Positions 1 through 11,045 of a stretch of DNA of 64,000 nucleotides are shown here, one piece after another. Source of the DNA: Clavulina sp. PMI_390 (taxonomy: Eukaryota; Basidiomycota; Agaricomycetes; Cantharellales; Hydnaceae); assembly GCA_015039315.1 (NCBI GenBank), contig WIDE01000061.1, forward strand, positions 78,693 through 142,692, given 5' to 3'. The notes below the pieces were generated by a model. That model was not told the DNA's origin. It was given only the letters and a program-made list of their open reading frames with translations, and made no database searches. Numbering within the stretch: position 1 is the stretch's first letter; every line of letters begins with the position of its first letter. The translations under genes were made by a program, and so were the position numbers.

Positions 1-638
1 AAGCTCACCCAAACCTCACATCCCTCGAAATACCGCTCGTAAGAATCGCAGAACCAACTCCTCTCAGTGCTCTACCACTCCCCGCCCTCAGGCGTCTCTC
101 AGTGCGCTCGCCCAACGAGCTATACATTTTCCAGCACATTCCAGTAGCGCACCTCTCGATTTTCTACTGCGATCCGGGTCACTTCAGGTCCCTGAAACTC
201 CTTTTGGCAATCGAGGGCCTCGCGGATACGTTGATTGAGCTCTCGATGGCTTTCAAACTTTTACATTCCCCAGTCCACTTGGTATATTGCGCAAGCATCA
301 ACCTGCCTCACCTAGAAATCCTCAAACTGGAAGCCATTAATGGGGGCTACCTGAATCAAGAGGAGGCTGACGAGCTTTTATCAACGTTTACGAGCGCTGT
401 GGAGTCGAATAGTCTCGTTCATCTTAGGGAGCTACATTTGAGAGGGTTTCACATGACTACCGATCACCTTGGTTTCGTGCGGAGATGCTTTGATATATGG
501 CCAGACTCTCTCCAGCGGGTGTGGATAGAGAACGGTACGCAAGGTGTCGCCCGCTTGCAAGCGATCATCGATCGGGCGGAAGCTGAGAAGCTAGGTTTCG
601 TTGCCCAACGCGCTCCACTACACACTGGCGTTCAATGA
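1..638 (+). CDS. F-box/LRR-like protein A1, 3' part only
   Basis: The open frame enters from the left edge (codons in phase from base 3), so the start and any F-box lie outside the window. The visible part matches the C-terminal half of the next gene (1228-2400) in order: AHPNLTSLEIP versus AHPQITSLEVP, a 'PVAHLSI' versus 'PIARLSI' segment, 'LRELHLRGF' versus 'LRELHLTGF', and a closing 'FVRRCFDIWP' versus 'FVRRSFQIWP' block. The repeated leucine spacing suggests a leucine-rich substrate-recognition region of an SCF ubiquitin ligase adaptor. That role is family inference, not shown here. The GTG at 102 is not taken as a start because homology continues upstream of it. It ends in TGA at 636-638. 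The two genes look like a tandem pair. Confidence 0.8.
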   Translation, partial: AHPNLTSLEIPLVRIAEPTPLSALPLPALRRLSVRSPNELYIFQHIPVAHLSIFYCDPGHFRSLKLLLAIEGLADTLIELSMAFKLLHSPVHLVYCASINLPHLEILKLEAINGGYLNQEEADELLSTFTSAVESNSLVHLRELHLRGFHMTTDHLGFVRRCFDIWPDSLQRVWIENGTQGVARLQAIIDRAEAEKLGFVAQRAPLHTGVQ

Positions 639-1227
639 AGGTACGCTTGCTTGACTCTATCTAGATTTTTTTTTCTAAGGGTTTCCCCATTCATATATCG
701 ATCGTGATAAGTTCCGACAACAAAACTATTCCCATCGTTTCCACCAAGGAAGCGAAGGTTTCCTTCTCCCCCAACATTGCAGGCTTCATTGAATGGATGG
801 CCAAGGCATTTGAAGAGTAATTGTGGCGACCGGCATATATGTCTTCCCGCTATTAAGGTTTAAGGGTGTGCTAGCCGTCTCAGCAAGCGCAGTGACCGAT
901 GCCCAGTTAGCGACGTCTTCACGCTGGCTGTTCATGGTGGGGTGCCATCGTGAGCAAGAGCTTATGATATCAGCTCTCGAAGTAGGAACAACGATAAATG
1001 AACGCGATCTGCGAGCCGACCTTCAGAGCATTAGCGAGTCGATGGGGATGAGAGGAACAACTAATAGGGTCTGAGCGTTACTCACAGTGACACCCTCGGT
1101 TGAACATTGACCGGTTTGCCTTTGGTCTGGTCCCTCAACTTCACCTGTCTGCATAGCAAAAGATCCTGGGGATATAAACGGTCCTGGGGTCAAGAGAGCT
1201 TGTCCATGAAGGAGAAACGATACGGTC
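639..1227. other. Intergenic, no gene seen
   Basis: About 590 bp separate the two tandem F-box genes. Short open frames exist on both strands but none has a recognisable motif or plausible splice structure. It probably holds the terminator of A1 and the promoter of A2. Confidence 0.5.
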
Positions 1228-2400
1228 ATGGTAAGGGCTTGGTCACTGTCTACATTGCCAGCTGATGGCCTGGTCTGATACTGTTTGTTTTAGGTCCTCG
1301 CCCTGCTCCCCTACGATATTTTTGATGAGATTTTGGCGCTCTGCAATCTCCAGGAATTGAAAGCTCTTACTTTCGTATCTCGAACTATCCAATCAGCCGC
1401 TGATCGGCATTTCTGGCGCTCAGTTCACATTGACTCTACCTTCCAAAGGGAAGGTTATATGGCTCTCTTCTCTAGAAGAGCAAGCGAAGCCCACAAGATA
1501 ACCATCGAAGAGTATTGCAACGAAAAAGAGCATGAAGAAATCAGCAATTCCCTACTGGCGGTCATGCATGGGATTCGTCAGAACTCCCAGATTACAGACC
1601 TAAATCTGATTCTCTATGGACACGATGATAGATGCCAATTCCATGAGTTGTTTCGCTCCATGGCTACTTCATATTTCTCATTCGTACTCCGCAATCTTGC
1701 CGTTGAGTTAGGACCAAGATTCCGCATTGACGGAGGAACTTTGGCGTCGGTGGTGCGAGCCCACCCACAGATTACGTCTCTCGAGGTTCCTGTGATGGAA
1801 ATCACAATGCCTTTCTCCTTTAATGCCCCGCAGCTCCCCGATCTTGTGAGCCTGTCCATCTACTCGCCCGCTGCGCTTTTCTTTGCAACGCGTGCTCCAA
1901 TAGCACGGCTGTCTATTGCCAGCTGCACTTCCCGTGATATGGAGTCGCTGGGACTCCACGCTGCTCTCGATGGCGTTGGAAATAATTTAACCAGTCTCAA
2001 GATCGTATTCGATATTAGACCTTATGACGAGACCATCATGGCGGCCTTGCTCTATTGCATCAATATTCGAATGCCTCGATTGGAGATTATCAACCTCAGA
2101 TTCACCTCTATGTGCAGGCTCCGCATCTCTCAAGTGGTTCAGCTGGAAACAACGTTTTCCGAGGCGGTTGCATCAGGTAGCCTTACCGGTCTACGGGAGC
2201 TACACTTGACCGGATTCGACATTGGCGGACGTCATCATGACTTCGTACGGAGAAGTTTCCAGATCTGGCCATCCACCCTGACAGGCGTTTGGGCGGAGAC
2301 GATTACGGGCAGTGGTCGTCGCTCTGTGGTACTAATCAGCCGTTCGGAGGCGGAGAGGCTAGGCTATATCGCGCAAGCACAGACTACCATTGTCGAATAG
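1228..2400 (+). CDS. F-box/LRR-like protein A2
   Basis: The proposed model has exon 1 consisting only of the ATG (1228-1230), an intron at 1231-1293 (GTAAGG to TTTTAG), and exon 2 at 1294-2400, giving 369 residues. The start is chosen because exon 2, read directly from the acceptor, supplies a canonical F-box opening (VLALLPYDIFDEILALCNL) followed by an 'LKALTFVSRTIQSAADRHFW' helix, typical of basidiomycete F-box-like proteins. Starting at an internal non-ATG codon (TTG, 1333) would cut the F-box. The rest is leucine-rich and paralogous to A1. The likely role is an SCF E3 ligase specificity subunit binding Skp1 through residues of about 4-45. The substrate is unknown. An alternative is a longer exon 1 from the ATG at 1206, but that is out of phase with the acceptor. 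Confidence 0.78.
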
Positions 2401-2858
2401 GGTATCGCCTTGGTTTGGTGCGCCCGTTATCCCTCACATTTTTCCCCATGTTTTGGATCATCGAATCCTTTCGTCGTTGATCGTCATGTCAGTCGCTGCA
2501 GGATTCCATGCATATATCTGTTCGCATAGCTGGCTTTGCCAGATTGTCTGCCTCCGCTTTATCCTCTTATCTTTGGTACCATTGCTGTAGCCTTGAGGAT
2601 GTATCGTACCCCCAAATTAAATTATTTTCACGTGATATTTTTGAATGCTCTCCTCCTAATTGGTTGCTGTTCCTAAATTTCAGGGAATAATGATCAGCGA
2701 GAGGTGCATGAAAAACATAAGTCGAACAAGTTCGACCTGAAGATCCCAACCATCTCCTCACATTGTGGCCAGCACCTGTGCAGTCGGCGATACGTCTCCT
2801 ACCGTCATACCCTCATTTCTGGGAATTATAAGGGGGAAGGCTCCTTCTTTTGCTCTGG
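2401..2858. other. Intergenic, no gene seen
   Basis: About 460 bp between A2 and the carrier gene. No coding motif was recognised. It presumably contains the carrier promoter. Confidence 0.5.
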
Positions 2859-4052
2859 ATGGATGCGCAGCAAAATGACTCCCCAACGAAAACGCGTGCT
2901 CCACCAACATTCCAACAGTCCCTGATTGTCCGTGAGGGCTCAATCCCTTTCAAGTCTACTCATCTATCAAGCTGATGTATCTCTGCGACTCCCCTTCAGG
3001 CCGGAGCTGCGGCCGGCACATCAGTTGATCTACTCTTCTTCCCCATCGACACCTTGAAAACTCGTCTGCAAAGCGCGCAGGGCTTTCTAGCTGCAGGTGG
3101 ACTACGTGGGGTCTACAAAGGGATAGGAAGTGTGGTCGTTGGAAGTGCTCCAGGTGGTACGTCATCTCTAACAGGTCAAAAACTACTCGTACGACCGATA
3201 AATCTGACCCATAACCTCACCACTCGCAATACTCTTCACGTCACTTCTAGCTGCCGCATTCTTCGTAACCTATGACACCTTGAAGCAGGTGCTTCCGCCC
3301 CCTATATCACACCCCTCCCCAGTGAATCACGTCATTGCCGCTTCTGCGGGCGAATGTGTGGCATGTTTGATCAGAGTGCCCACCGAGATTGTCAAGTCTA
3401 GGATGCAAACCTCTGCATACGGGTCTGCTGTCGGGAGCCTAGATGCATTCCGTAGGGTGGTACATGATGGGGGTGTTGCGGGTCTGTATCGAGGATTTGG
3501 AATCACAATCATGCGCGAAGTGAGTTTCTGTAGATCCATGCAACACGCACCCACACTTTTTTCTTCTCTTCTCTAACTCGAGCCAATGACGATTTTTCTA
3601 CTTTTTCATCAAAAGCTTCCATTCACCTCCATCCAATTTCCTTTATACGAATTCCTCAAGAGACAATTCTCTATATATCTGGGCGGCCGTCCGCTCCGGT
3701 CTTACGAGGCAGCATTATGCGGCTCCGTGGCAGGAGGCTTCGCGGCCGCTTCAACAACACCTCTAGATGTGTTAAAGACCCGGGTCATGCTTGATATGCG
3801 GGTGAGCATACACACTGCTTAGTCTCTACCACTTGAGTATATACCTCCCCTAATTTGCGTATCTGCTCTCATAAATAGGCTGACCGCTCACAGCTACCAA
3901 GTATCGCGACCCGAATTAGGGACATATACTCGGCAGGAGGACTTAGAGCATTTTTCGCAGGTGTTGTACCGCGAACGCTCTGGATCAGTGCAGGAGGGAG
4001 TGTTTTCCTCGGTATCTATGAGCTTGTTGTTGCATCCGCTCTCCTATCATGA
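2859..4052 (+). CDS. PET8: Mitochondrial S-adenosylmethionine carrier (SLC25A26/Pet8-like)
   Basis: Five exons: 2859-2927, 3000-3156, 3251-3519, 3616-3801 and 3879-4052, all in phase, giving 284 residues. The protein has the three mitochondrial-carrier repeats, each with the signature P-x-[DE]-x-x-[KR]: [16 protein letters not shown] and PLDVLKTR. The opening [16 protein letters not shown] and the [13 protein letters not shown] segment are those of the SAM-carrier subfamily, which exchanges cytosolic SAM for mitochondrial S-adenosylhomocysteine across the inner membrane. That supplies methyl groups for RNA, lipoate, biotin and quinone metabolism. The start ATG is set by the frame entering the first conserved helix. 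The first intron would use an unusual GTCCGT donor, so the exon 1 junction is the least certain point. Length matches the family (about 270-290 residues). Confidence 0.88.
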
Positions 4053-4272
4053 TAGATCACGGCGAACTTCGCATATATAGTAGATAATTATGATTATGCT
4101 CGTAATCTCTCATTTCTTCCTTTTCGTCGAGACTTCGTGTGAGTGAGTCGCAGTCACGTGGGCAGGTCTCACCTGGTTCATCCCACCACCACCACACCGC
4201 GCTTCAGTGTACAAACCCTCACAGCTTGGTCTCGCCCCAAAGCACGAGCGACAGCCTCTGAAAATATCTACC

Positions 4273-6945
4273 ATGCCTGAAGCTGTTGACCATGATAACG
4301 AAAATATACTTATAATATCGTCGGCTCCACCAGAGCGGACGGAAACCGAACAGCCTTCCACGTCGTTCCCATCGATGCCTTCACTGTCAGCTGACTTCGC
4401 CGTACCAATGATCGATCCTAGAAGCGAGAGTATGACCATTTTGCCCCATCTCGCCACCCTCGATATGCCGATTCCCCACCTTGAACAACACAATCCCTCC
4501 CCCGATCCACCGCCGATAACTCATTCCTTCGCTGAGACTAGTGCTGTACCCACCGCCACCGTCGCTACTCCCTCTTTCCAGATAGATTCACATCCAGAAT
4601 TTTCCGAATACCTATGCATATACCTTCTCGCTCTGCGGTATCTCATTGCGGTTCTTGACTTCCATGACCGTGAATACGCTCTCGCGCTCTCTTGGCGCCT
4701 GTTGCCGGCCAGTGGAGACGAAGACGTTCACCAATATCCACCTACATATCCTGCCCTTCCTCAAATGATGGCTACTATATGGGCGTCAGGTGCGAGGCGT
4801 GATGCATTGGTCGGTCGAGTCTTTGAGGTCGTCCCTGGCGGGCAAATTCCTATTCGTCCGAGCGCAAACCATCAAAATGTATCCACTCATCCCTCTTCAT
4901 CGGCATCTCCTATTCATCCCCTCGAGCATAATCGGAGTGTGGACGTACAGTCAGCCGTTTCCCTCGACAGTACTGTCAGGGCGAACGAAAGTGCGATTCA
5001 AACCTCCCGGTCGATAGCTTCTTTGCCCTCGGGTCACCCTCACACTTCTATATCCCCACTAATAAGGGCCGGTGCTGATATATCGGAGGGAATGTGGTCG
5101 AGCCCTACCCAGATGCTACCTGGGCCGGATCGACCCGTCACGTTTCGCCACGCAAACGACAGTGTATATGAGGACGTCGTCATTTTTACAACCCGCAGGC
5201 ATTTAAGTCCTATTGAACTCCTGGGGAGTGATGTTTCTGGCGTAGATGGTAGCAGCCCCTATTCCAGGGCAGAATTAAGTGCTTCCATTCGATCAGAGCC
5301 ATCGTGGATGACAAGCGACGAAGACGACAGTGATGATGGTGGACCCCCTCCCCTGGTGCGGGTACGATCAGCTCTCCATAGTAGACACTCCACCGCCCCC
5401 TCTATAAGTTCATCTGATGAGCAAGAGATGGATGCTTCTCCAAGCGATATTTCCTCGAGTGATGACGATGCACTCCCTCCGCTGGAACCTCTAAGAAGGC
5501 TGCGATCCCCTAATAACACTTATACATCCTTTTCCCGTAACGCTCCACACACGCAGTCCGAGTATGATTCCGAAACGGATAGCGACGACGTCCCTCCACT
5601 AGTACCCATTTCTTCAGAACGAACTCTTCCAGCGCGAATCCCGATTTCTACCCTGATCCAAAACGAAGAGGCTATAGAAAGAGTCGAGCGGCCCGGATCT
5701 TCATCGTCTGACGCTCTCCTACGTCGCGCTCATCTACAGCGGCTTTTAGGCCAACATGGTACGTCGTCTTACCACTATGACCGATATTTTATCCAAAAGG
5801 CTCATTTTCCTTCTCGCATGATCAAGCCTCGGAACGTATCTCTCGGCGTGAGGAGGTAACAAATGCTATCCGGAGCATACATGGTGAGGCTGGAGACAGT
5901 GGAGACTCGGGATCTCTCTCAGCCACAGCACCTCTTCACTCAGCTGGTCATTACCCGGCGGCTACCACCTCAGAGAATCGGCATGATATACTTCGTGCGC
6001 TTGAGGAGAGTGACGATGAGTCAATGGATATGGAAGGGATGCCAGATTTGGAGCTGATAGACAACTCAGAGGATTTGAGGGAGCAAGCGCGCACGCTATC
6101 AGAACAACCAACAGATCAAGTCAGGTTAGTATTTCTCGCTCGCGCTGAGAAGCACCTTACAGTGGATACAACTGACAGCACACATCATCCCGTTCCGTCG
6201 TGCGGTATAACTGAACCCTCTCATTGCTTTCGCAAGACGACGTAATCTCTTCAGGGAGGCAATCCCTCGCGACGTCATCGAAGATGCTGATCACCCTTAC
6301 AATGATTTGGTAAGTTCTGGACATGTGAACTAATCTCTGATGTCTCTAATGGATCCTTTCTATCGCACGCAGGAACGCTTCACTCGGCTGCTTTCTAGAT
6401 TCTTTCTCTCCGCAGAGCCTCAGATGGATCCTTCACGCGCAGAAGTACTTATGCACAGTCTTCCCACCGTCGATCAAGATTTACTCTCCAGGGTCGTTGG
6501 CCTCCAGTGTTCTGACGTTACTGACGGAGAAGGTCCAACTAATGGGGGATGTAGTGTTTGTTTCGAGCCCTTCATTTCCATTGTCGAATCATTGTCGGAG
6601 GCCGGTGAGGATCAGCAAACCCCGGTTCTATCGCTCCCTTGTCATCACATCTTCCATCAAGAATGCCTTCGGCCCTGGTTCTCGAGGTCAGTATTGCTCG
6701 ATATAACTCATCACCTTTCTAATTGGTCTCCTGCATATTATAGTCGTTCAACGTGCCCGAATTGTCGCTTCGATCTTGATCCCCAGAGCCTAACATTAAG
6801 CGCATCAGTCCATTCCAGACACCTGTTCCAGCAGCATCCAGACTTGCGGTGCCCTGACTGGACGCTCCCACGCTCTCCCAGCAATCAAACATTACAAGAA
6901 TGGGTGGAGGATCGCGAAAGAGCTGTTGGGATTCTCCCTTCGTGA
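4273..6945 (+). CDS. RING-H2 finger protein with long acidic Ser-rich region (putative E3 ubiquitin ligase)
   Basis: Five exons: 4273-5758, 5827-6124, 6255-6309, 6373-6686 and 6744-6945, giving 784 residues. The start ATG at 4273 sits in TACCATG. The open frame upstream of it has no earlier ATG. The C-terminus (about 673-730) carries a RING-H2 domain: CSVC, then LPCHHIFHQEC, then CPNC after the last splice, i.e. C-x2-C ... C-x-H-x2-H-x2-C ... C-x2-C. This domain binds an E2 enzyme. The first 550 residues are Ser/Pro-rich and disordered, with three spaced acidic motifs of the form S/D-D-x-PPL (near 5330, 5470 and 5590). The last intron (6687-6743) is 57 bp, a multiple of three, with no stop, and lies between zinc ligands. 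Retaining it would insert 19 residues into the RING. The substrate is unknown. Confidence 0.85.
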
Positions 6946-7800
6946 CGTGAAACCATGTTGTCTCCGAGGAACTACTTGCGTGCGGGGTGTCCATGTTTCC
7001 ACCTGCCAGACCGTATAATCGAGCAATTGGCATCGCTGCTCTCCACTGCTCAACCGGGGGGCGATGTGCCCATGCTTCGGCTGATGAGACTAGAGATCAC
7101 AATGTGACTTCACTGAGTCCAGTGTTTGTAAAAATATACTTTCTAGAGCAACGTCAAGGCTGGATAGTAAAGCCACTGGGATGTTAACGAGTATCTCGCC
7201 TCTCGGGTATCCGTCGCTATTTTGCGCCAGAGGATGCAATCAATGTTGAAACAAAGTAGACGATGCGGCATCGGGGCTGGATGAGCGACGTCGGAATTAG
7301 GTTGAGGCCTATTTTTAGTGTCTGCATGCGCTCTGGTGATCTGGTCTCACGAATGAATCGAAGTCCATGGAGTGTCCAATCGTGCAGTTTGGCTCACGGA
7401 TCTGCATTTCTTTTCTCTCGTGCGTTCAAATGATTACATCCGTGGAAATAGTTTTTCCTTACAGGATTTGCAGTTCGTATTGAATGTTGGCATTTCTTGC
7501 GTTGTGATTTGCCTAGGCTTCGAGACGCCTACGCCGCGCGCACACTTATTTCCACCTGGCGGAACGGTTAATTCCTGAGTGGCACATAAATCTTATTTTA
7601 TGATATAGAATAATGAAAAGTGGTCCAATTGGTTTGTGTGGAATCGGTGCCAGGAGATGCTAAGAAAAGAAATTTGGATGTCGCCAATATTTCTTTTTCG
7701 CTTGGCAGGCTCCCTCCAGTGCTTACAAACGCAAATTTCTAAATCCATTACGATAAGACCTTGGAATATGCATACATAATAATTCGTCGTTGAAGACTGG
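6946..7800. other. Intergenic between convergent genes, no gene seen
   Basis: About 855 bp between the stop codons of the RING gene and the FAD monooxygenase. Only short frames without motifs are present. It would hold both 3' ends. Confidence 0.5.
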
Positions 7801-10155
7801 TTACATGTCAAAATACCGGCTGAGACCTTCATGAACCGTTTCATCAGGTAATACAACACCCACATAGGTGTCAGGCCTAATAACAACGACTAAGGGCTTC
7901 TCTAAGCCTGAATTGAAGCCTGCTGCGCCTAAATATAGTTCTCGTCCAGTGCTCGCACCAATACTGGACGCAGGAAGTGGCGTGTCACAAACAACTTGGC
8001 CAGAGGGTCCAAGCGCACGTGTCAGATCTTCAACATCTTCGCTCACCAAGTCGGCGGAAGATGATACCACTAATTTGATGTCAATGAACGCATGCAGGCG
8101 AGACGGAAGGGCATCATTGATATTTTTGACGAGTTGTGCGGCAGACCATTTGCGCCCAACGAATGCGAGGATGGTGTACTTTCCACTGTAGTGAAGCAAC
8201 GAGTACAGCCGGGTGGGAGCTTCTAGCTCCTTGTTTTCTGGAGAGATGGAGGTCACATAGAAATCGAAAGCACGATATCCTTCGAGTGGTGGTGGAGGGA
8301 AGCTGATCTCGTCGCCGTCCACGCTACGTACTTGTGAAGGAGCTGCATAGGAGATCCCCATGCCTGCAGCATTGAAACATAAGTGTCAGAGGCCACCATA
8401 GGATAAATAATACGAAGTTGCTTACCAGTAATGAAGCGAGAATTCAGTTTCACAAGCCGTACGTATTCCGTTGAGTGGTTCCACGACGCCGCCGTTTGTG
8501 ATGGTGGAGATTGGCTATTGAGCTTGGCGAACTGTGTTGCCCGCACAAGAGCCCCAGCGGTCTCAATGACGGTGCGAGCAACAGGACGCCGTTCGTCCTG
8601 AGAGGGACAGTGTTAGAAAAAGGATATGAGAATGATGGCACATGGATCGTATCACTACCTCATAAGATTGAACGAGCTGCGAGCCAGCGGCACCACGGAT
8701 GACGAGATTCAGCTTCCAAACCAAATTGAAGGCGTCGGCAAGGCCGGTATTAAGACCTAGGTCGCAATGTCAGCAAGCTACCAAAAATGTTAGCCACTTC
8801 GCACAGACCTTGGCCACCATTGACTCTGTTCCGGAAGTTATATTAGTTCACCACCCTAAAGCAAAACTATTGGCGAGATGGCTTACGAATGGACGTGACA
8901 AGCATCTCCAGCGAGTATTACGCGATCACGTACCACGAACGCTGATGCAAGCTTCTCCCGAACTGAATGAGGGATAGTTAGGATTTACTCCTGGAAGAAA
9001 GCTCTATCCAGCTTACCGGTGAACTGGCTGCTCCAATGCATGTTTGTGAAGCGGAAAGGATGAGGGCGGACCGCCTTCACAATCTTTGCTACGGCTTCCT
9101 CCTCTGTGAAGTTCGTTGATTCCATCCTTACGTAGTATCGGTCAATGACCCCCTCGCGCGGGATACGAGCGACATCATTCGTGTCGACTTGGAAATTGAC
9201 AATTTCCGGTTTCCGTTCAAACGTCGTCTCGACTTCACCGTCCAATACCGCCCACGTCATTTCTGTGTCGTTTCCGATAGCGTCAAAAGTAACCTCAGGG
9301 AAAGACTTCCTCACGAATGAATGAGCTCCGTCTGCCCCGATCAGGTACTTCGACCGCACTACGATCTGCAAAACATATTTAGGGAGAGGCACCATAACAC
9401 GATATGAGGAGGCTAACCACCGCGCCATCAGGTCCGTGAATTCGAGCCCACGATGGGTGTTGATTGTCAACAACATCATCGACACCAACTTCAACTACTG
9501 AGACTTGGCGGCGGACTGGTGTCCCGGCTTCTGATAGCCTCCGATCCAAAATATCCTCAAGATGAGGTTGGCCAAGCATGAGGAAATGCTAATTATGGAG
9601 TCCGTCTCAGAAGAATTAAAGGTGCCAATCCATCGGCCCGACTTACCTTATGTTCGCAGCCAGTAAGTGCCTTCCACCATGCATCCTGGCGGGAAGTGAA
9701 TGCGCCATCCTTCCAAGTTGAGCTCGCTATCAAGGAGCCGGGGATGAGACACAGTAACAGCAGGTAGCTGGGCACACTGACTTGAGCACTCGAGACCCTG
9801 GGAATGGAGTTCATCAAATATACTAGGCTTCCGCGTAGGATCATCAAAAAGTTGGAGGAGTTGGAGGGTTCGAGCATTCATAGCATCAGCGCGCCCCACG
9901 GTAAGAGGCCCAGAGCTCTTATCTAGAGGATTTTTTTAGTGCTATAAACGGTGTTAAGGACGAAACCCCCACCGAAGATCGCGAGGCTTAGCCCCAAACG
10001 CTGGGCGAGTAAAGCCGAAGCTAGGCCAACGGGGCCGGCTGATTCAGAGCAACGACGATCAGATAGTATAAGAGAGCTATGGTTCATTCTAATGCATTAC
10101 CTCCAACGATAAGTAAATCAACCGTGGTTGGGAGGGCGCTTTCTACGTTGGTCAT
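7801..10155 (-). CDS. FAD-dependent aromatic hydroxylase (phenol 2-monooxygenase family)
   Basis: About 11 exons on the minus strand, ATG at 10155, TAA at 7801. After splicing, the N-terminus has the dinucleotide-binding motif VGAGPVGLASALLAQ, then RADAMNARTLQLLQLF, SSTWKDGAFTSRQDAWW and HFLMLGQPHLE. These are characteristic of the phenol-hydroxylase branch of PHBH-fold flavoproteins. The FAD-ribityl region reads GADGAHSFVRKSF and later GDACHVHSVNGGQG. The C-terminal third (about 8361-7801) ends in VVVIRPDTYVG, matching the thioredoxin-like dimerisation domain of these enzymes. The expected reaction is NAD(P)H-dependent hydroxylation of a phenolic ring. One exon (8809-8825) is only 17 nt and encodes the core of the VNGGQG motif. 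The gene is divergent from the isonitrile synthase fusion, so a role in tailoring a tyrosine-derived product is plausible but inferred. Confidence 0.88.
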
Positions 10156-11045
10156 GTCGATCGAGAGCCGACACTTGGGATTGGGATTAGGTTGAGAAGA
10201 TGGTGAGGATGAATCAGATGGCTACGTAGTGCGAATTGATGGGATGCTTTTAAGCGCATATGTTCTTATCGTTGCCGAGGCTCAAATGAAAGTTGAGGGA
10301 ATCTCAACTCGGTGGCAGAGGCGCAGGCTAAGTCACCGACGACGATAGCGGAGAATGGGGCGCAAAGTGGGGCCTTGCCATTAAATAAAAAATTGATGCC
10401 TCAGAGCGTATCATTTGTCCGACTATCGTGGAGTCCGAGGAACACCACTAGATTTTGTCAGCACTCTATTTGCGCCGATTTTGACTTGTTGAGGTTGCAA
10501 ATATGGCATGAAGGCACCACTTGATTCATGCAGCCACAGAAGCCCAGGCTTCTCGGAACCTTTTTTCTCGCAGCACTTCTCCAAAGAAGCTACCTAAGCG
10601 GAATATCATATGCCCAATGGAATTGGTCACTTGTATAAAGCTAGGCGATTATGCGAACAATCACTTTTCCCAAGGGCCAACAATGATGCCATTCTTATCA
10701 GTGGCCTAGTTGAAAATCCTATTACTTACTAATTTTTTACTTCGTCAAGTCTCGCCTCATGCCGTCCTGTGATCTCGCACCTATAAACTCTGGCCTGAAA
10801 GCCGGATTCGTCCTGCACAACGCGCGTGGCATGGCTGGACTGCTTCTATTCATCATAAATACATACTTTCAGCCTTCAATTTATGCGTTAGCACATGGAG
10901 TCTCTCTCTGTCACGGAGCGCACACCCGCTTGATCTCGCCTATGAAATCGTAGCTGATTTGCACCACTAATTTATCACTCGATATCCTCGCTGTCCTTAA
11001 GAGCGCAAGTTATCGTGTTTCTCCCGCTTGTCCCCCAAGAACAGT
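10156..11045. promoter_or_regulatory. Shared divergent promoter region of FAD monooxygenase and isonitrile synthase
   Basis: About 890 bp lie between the two divergent start codons. No coding motif was recognised. A TATA-like CTATAAAC occurs near 10780 on the plus strand, about 260 bp before the synthase ATG; whether it is used is unknown. The arrangement would allow co-regulation of both genes from one region. Confidence 0.45.
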
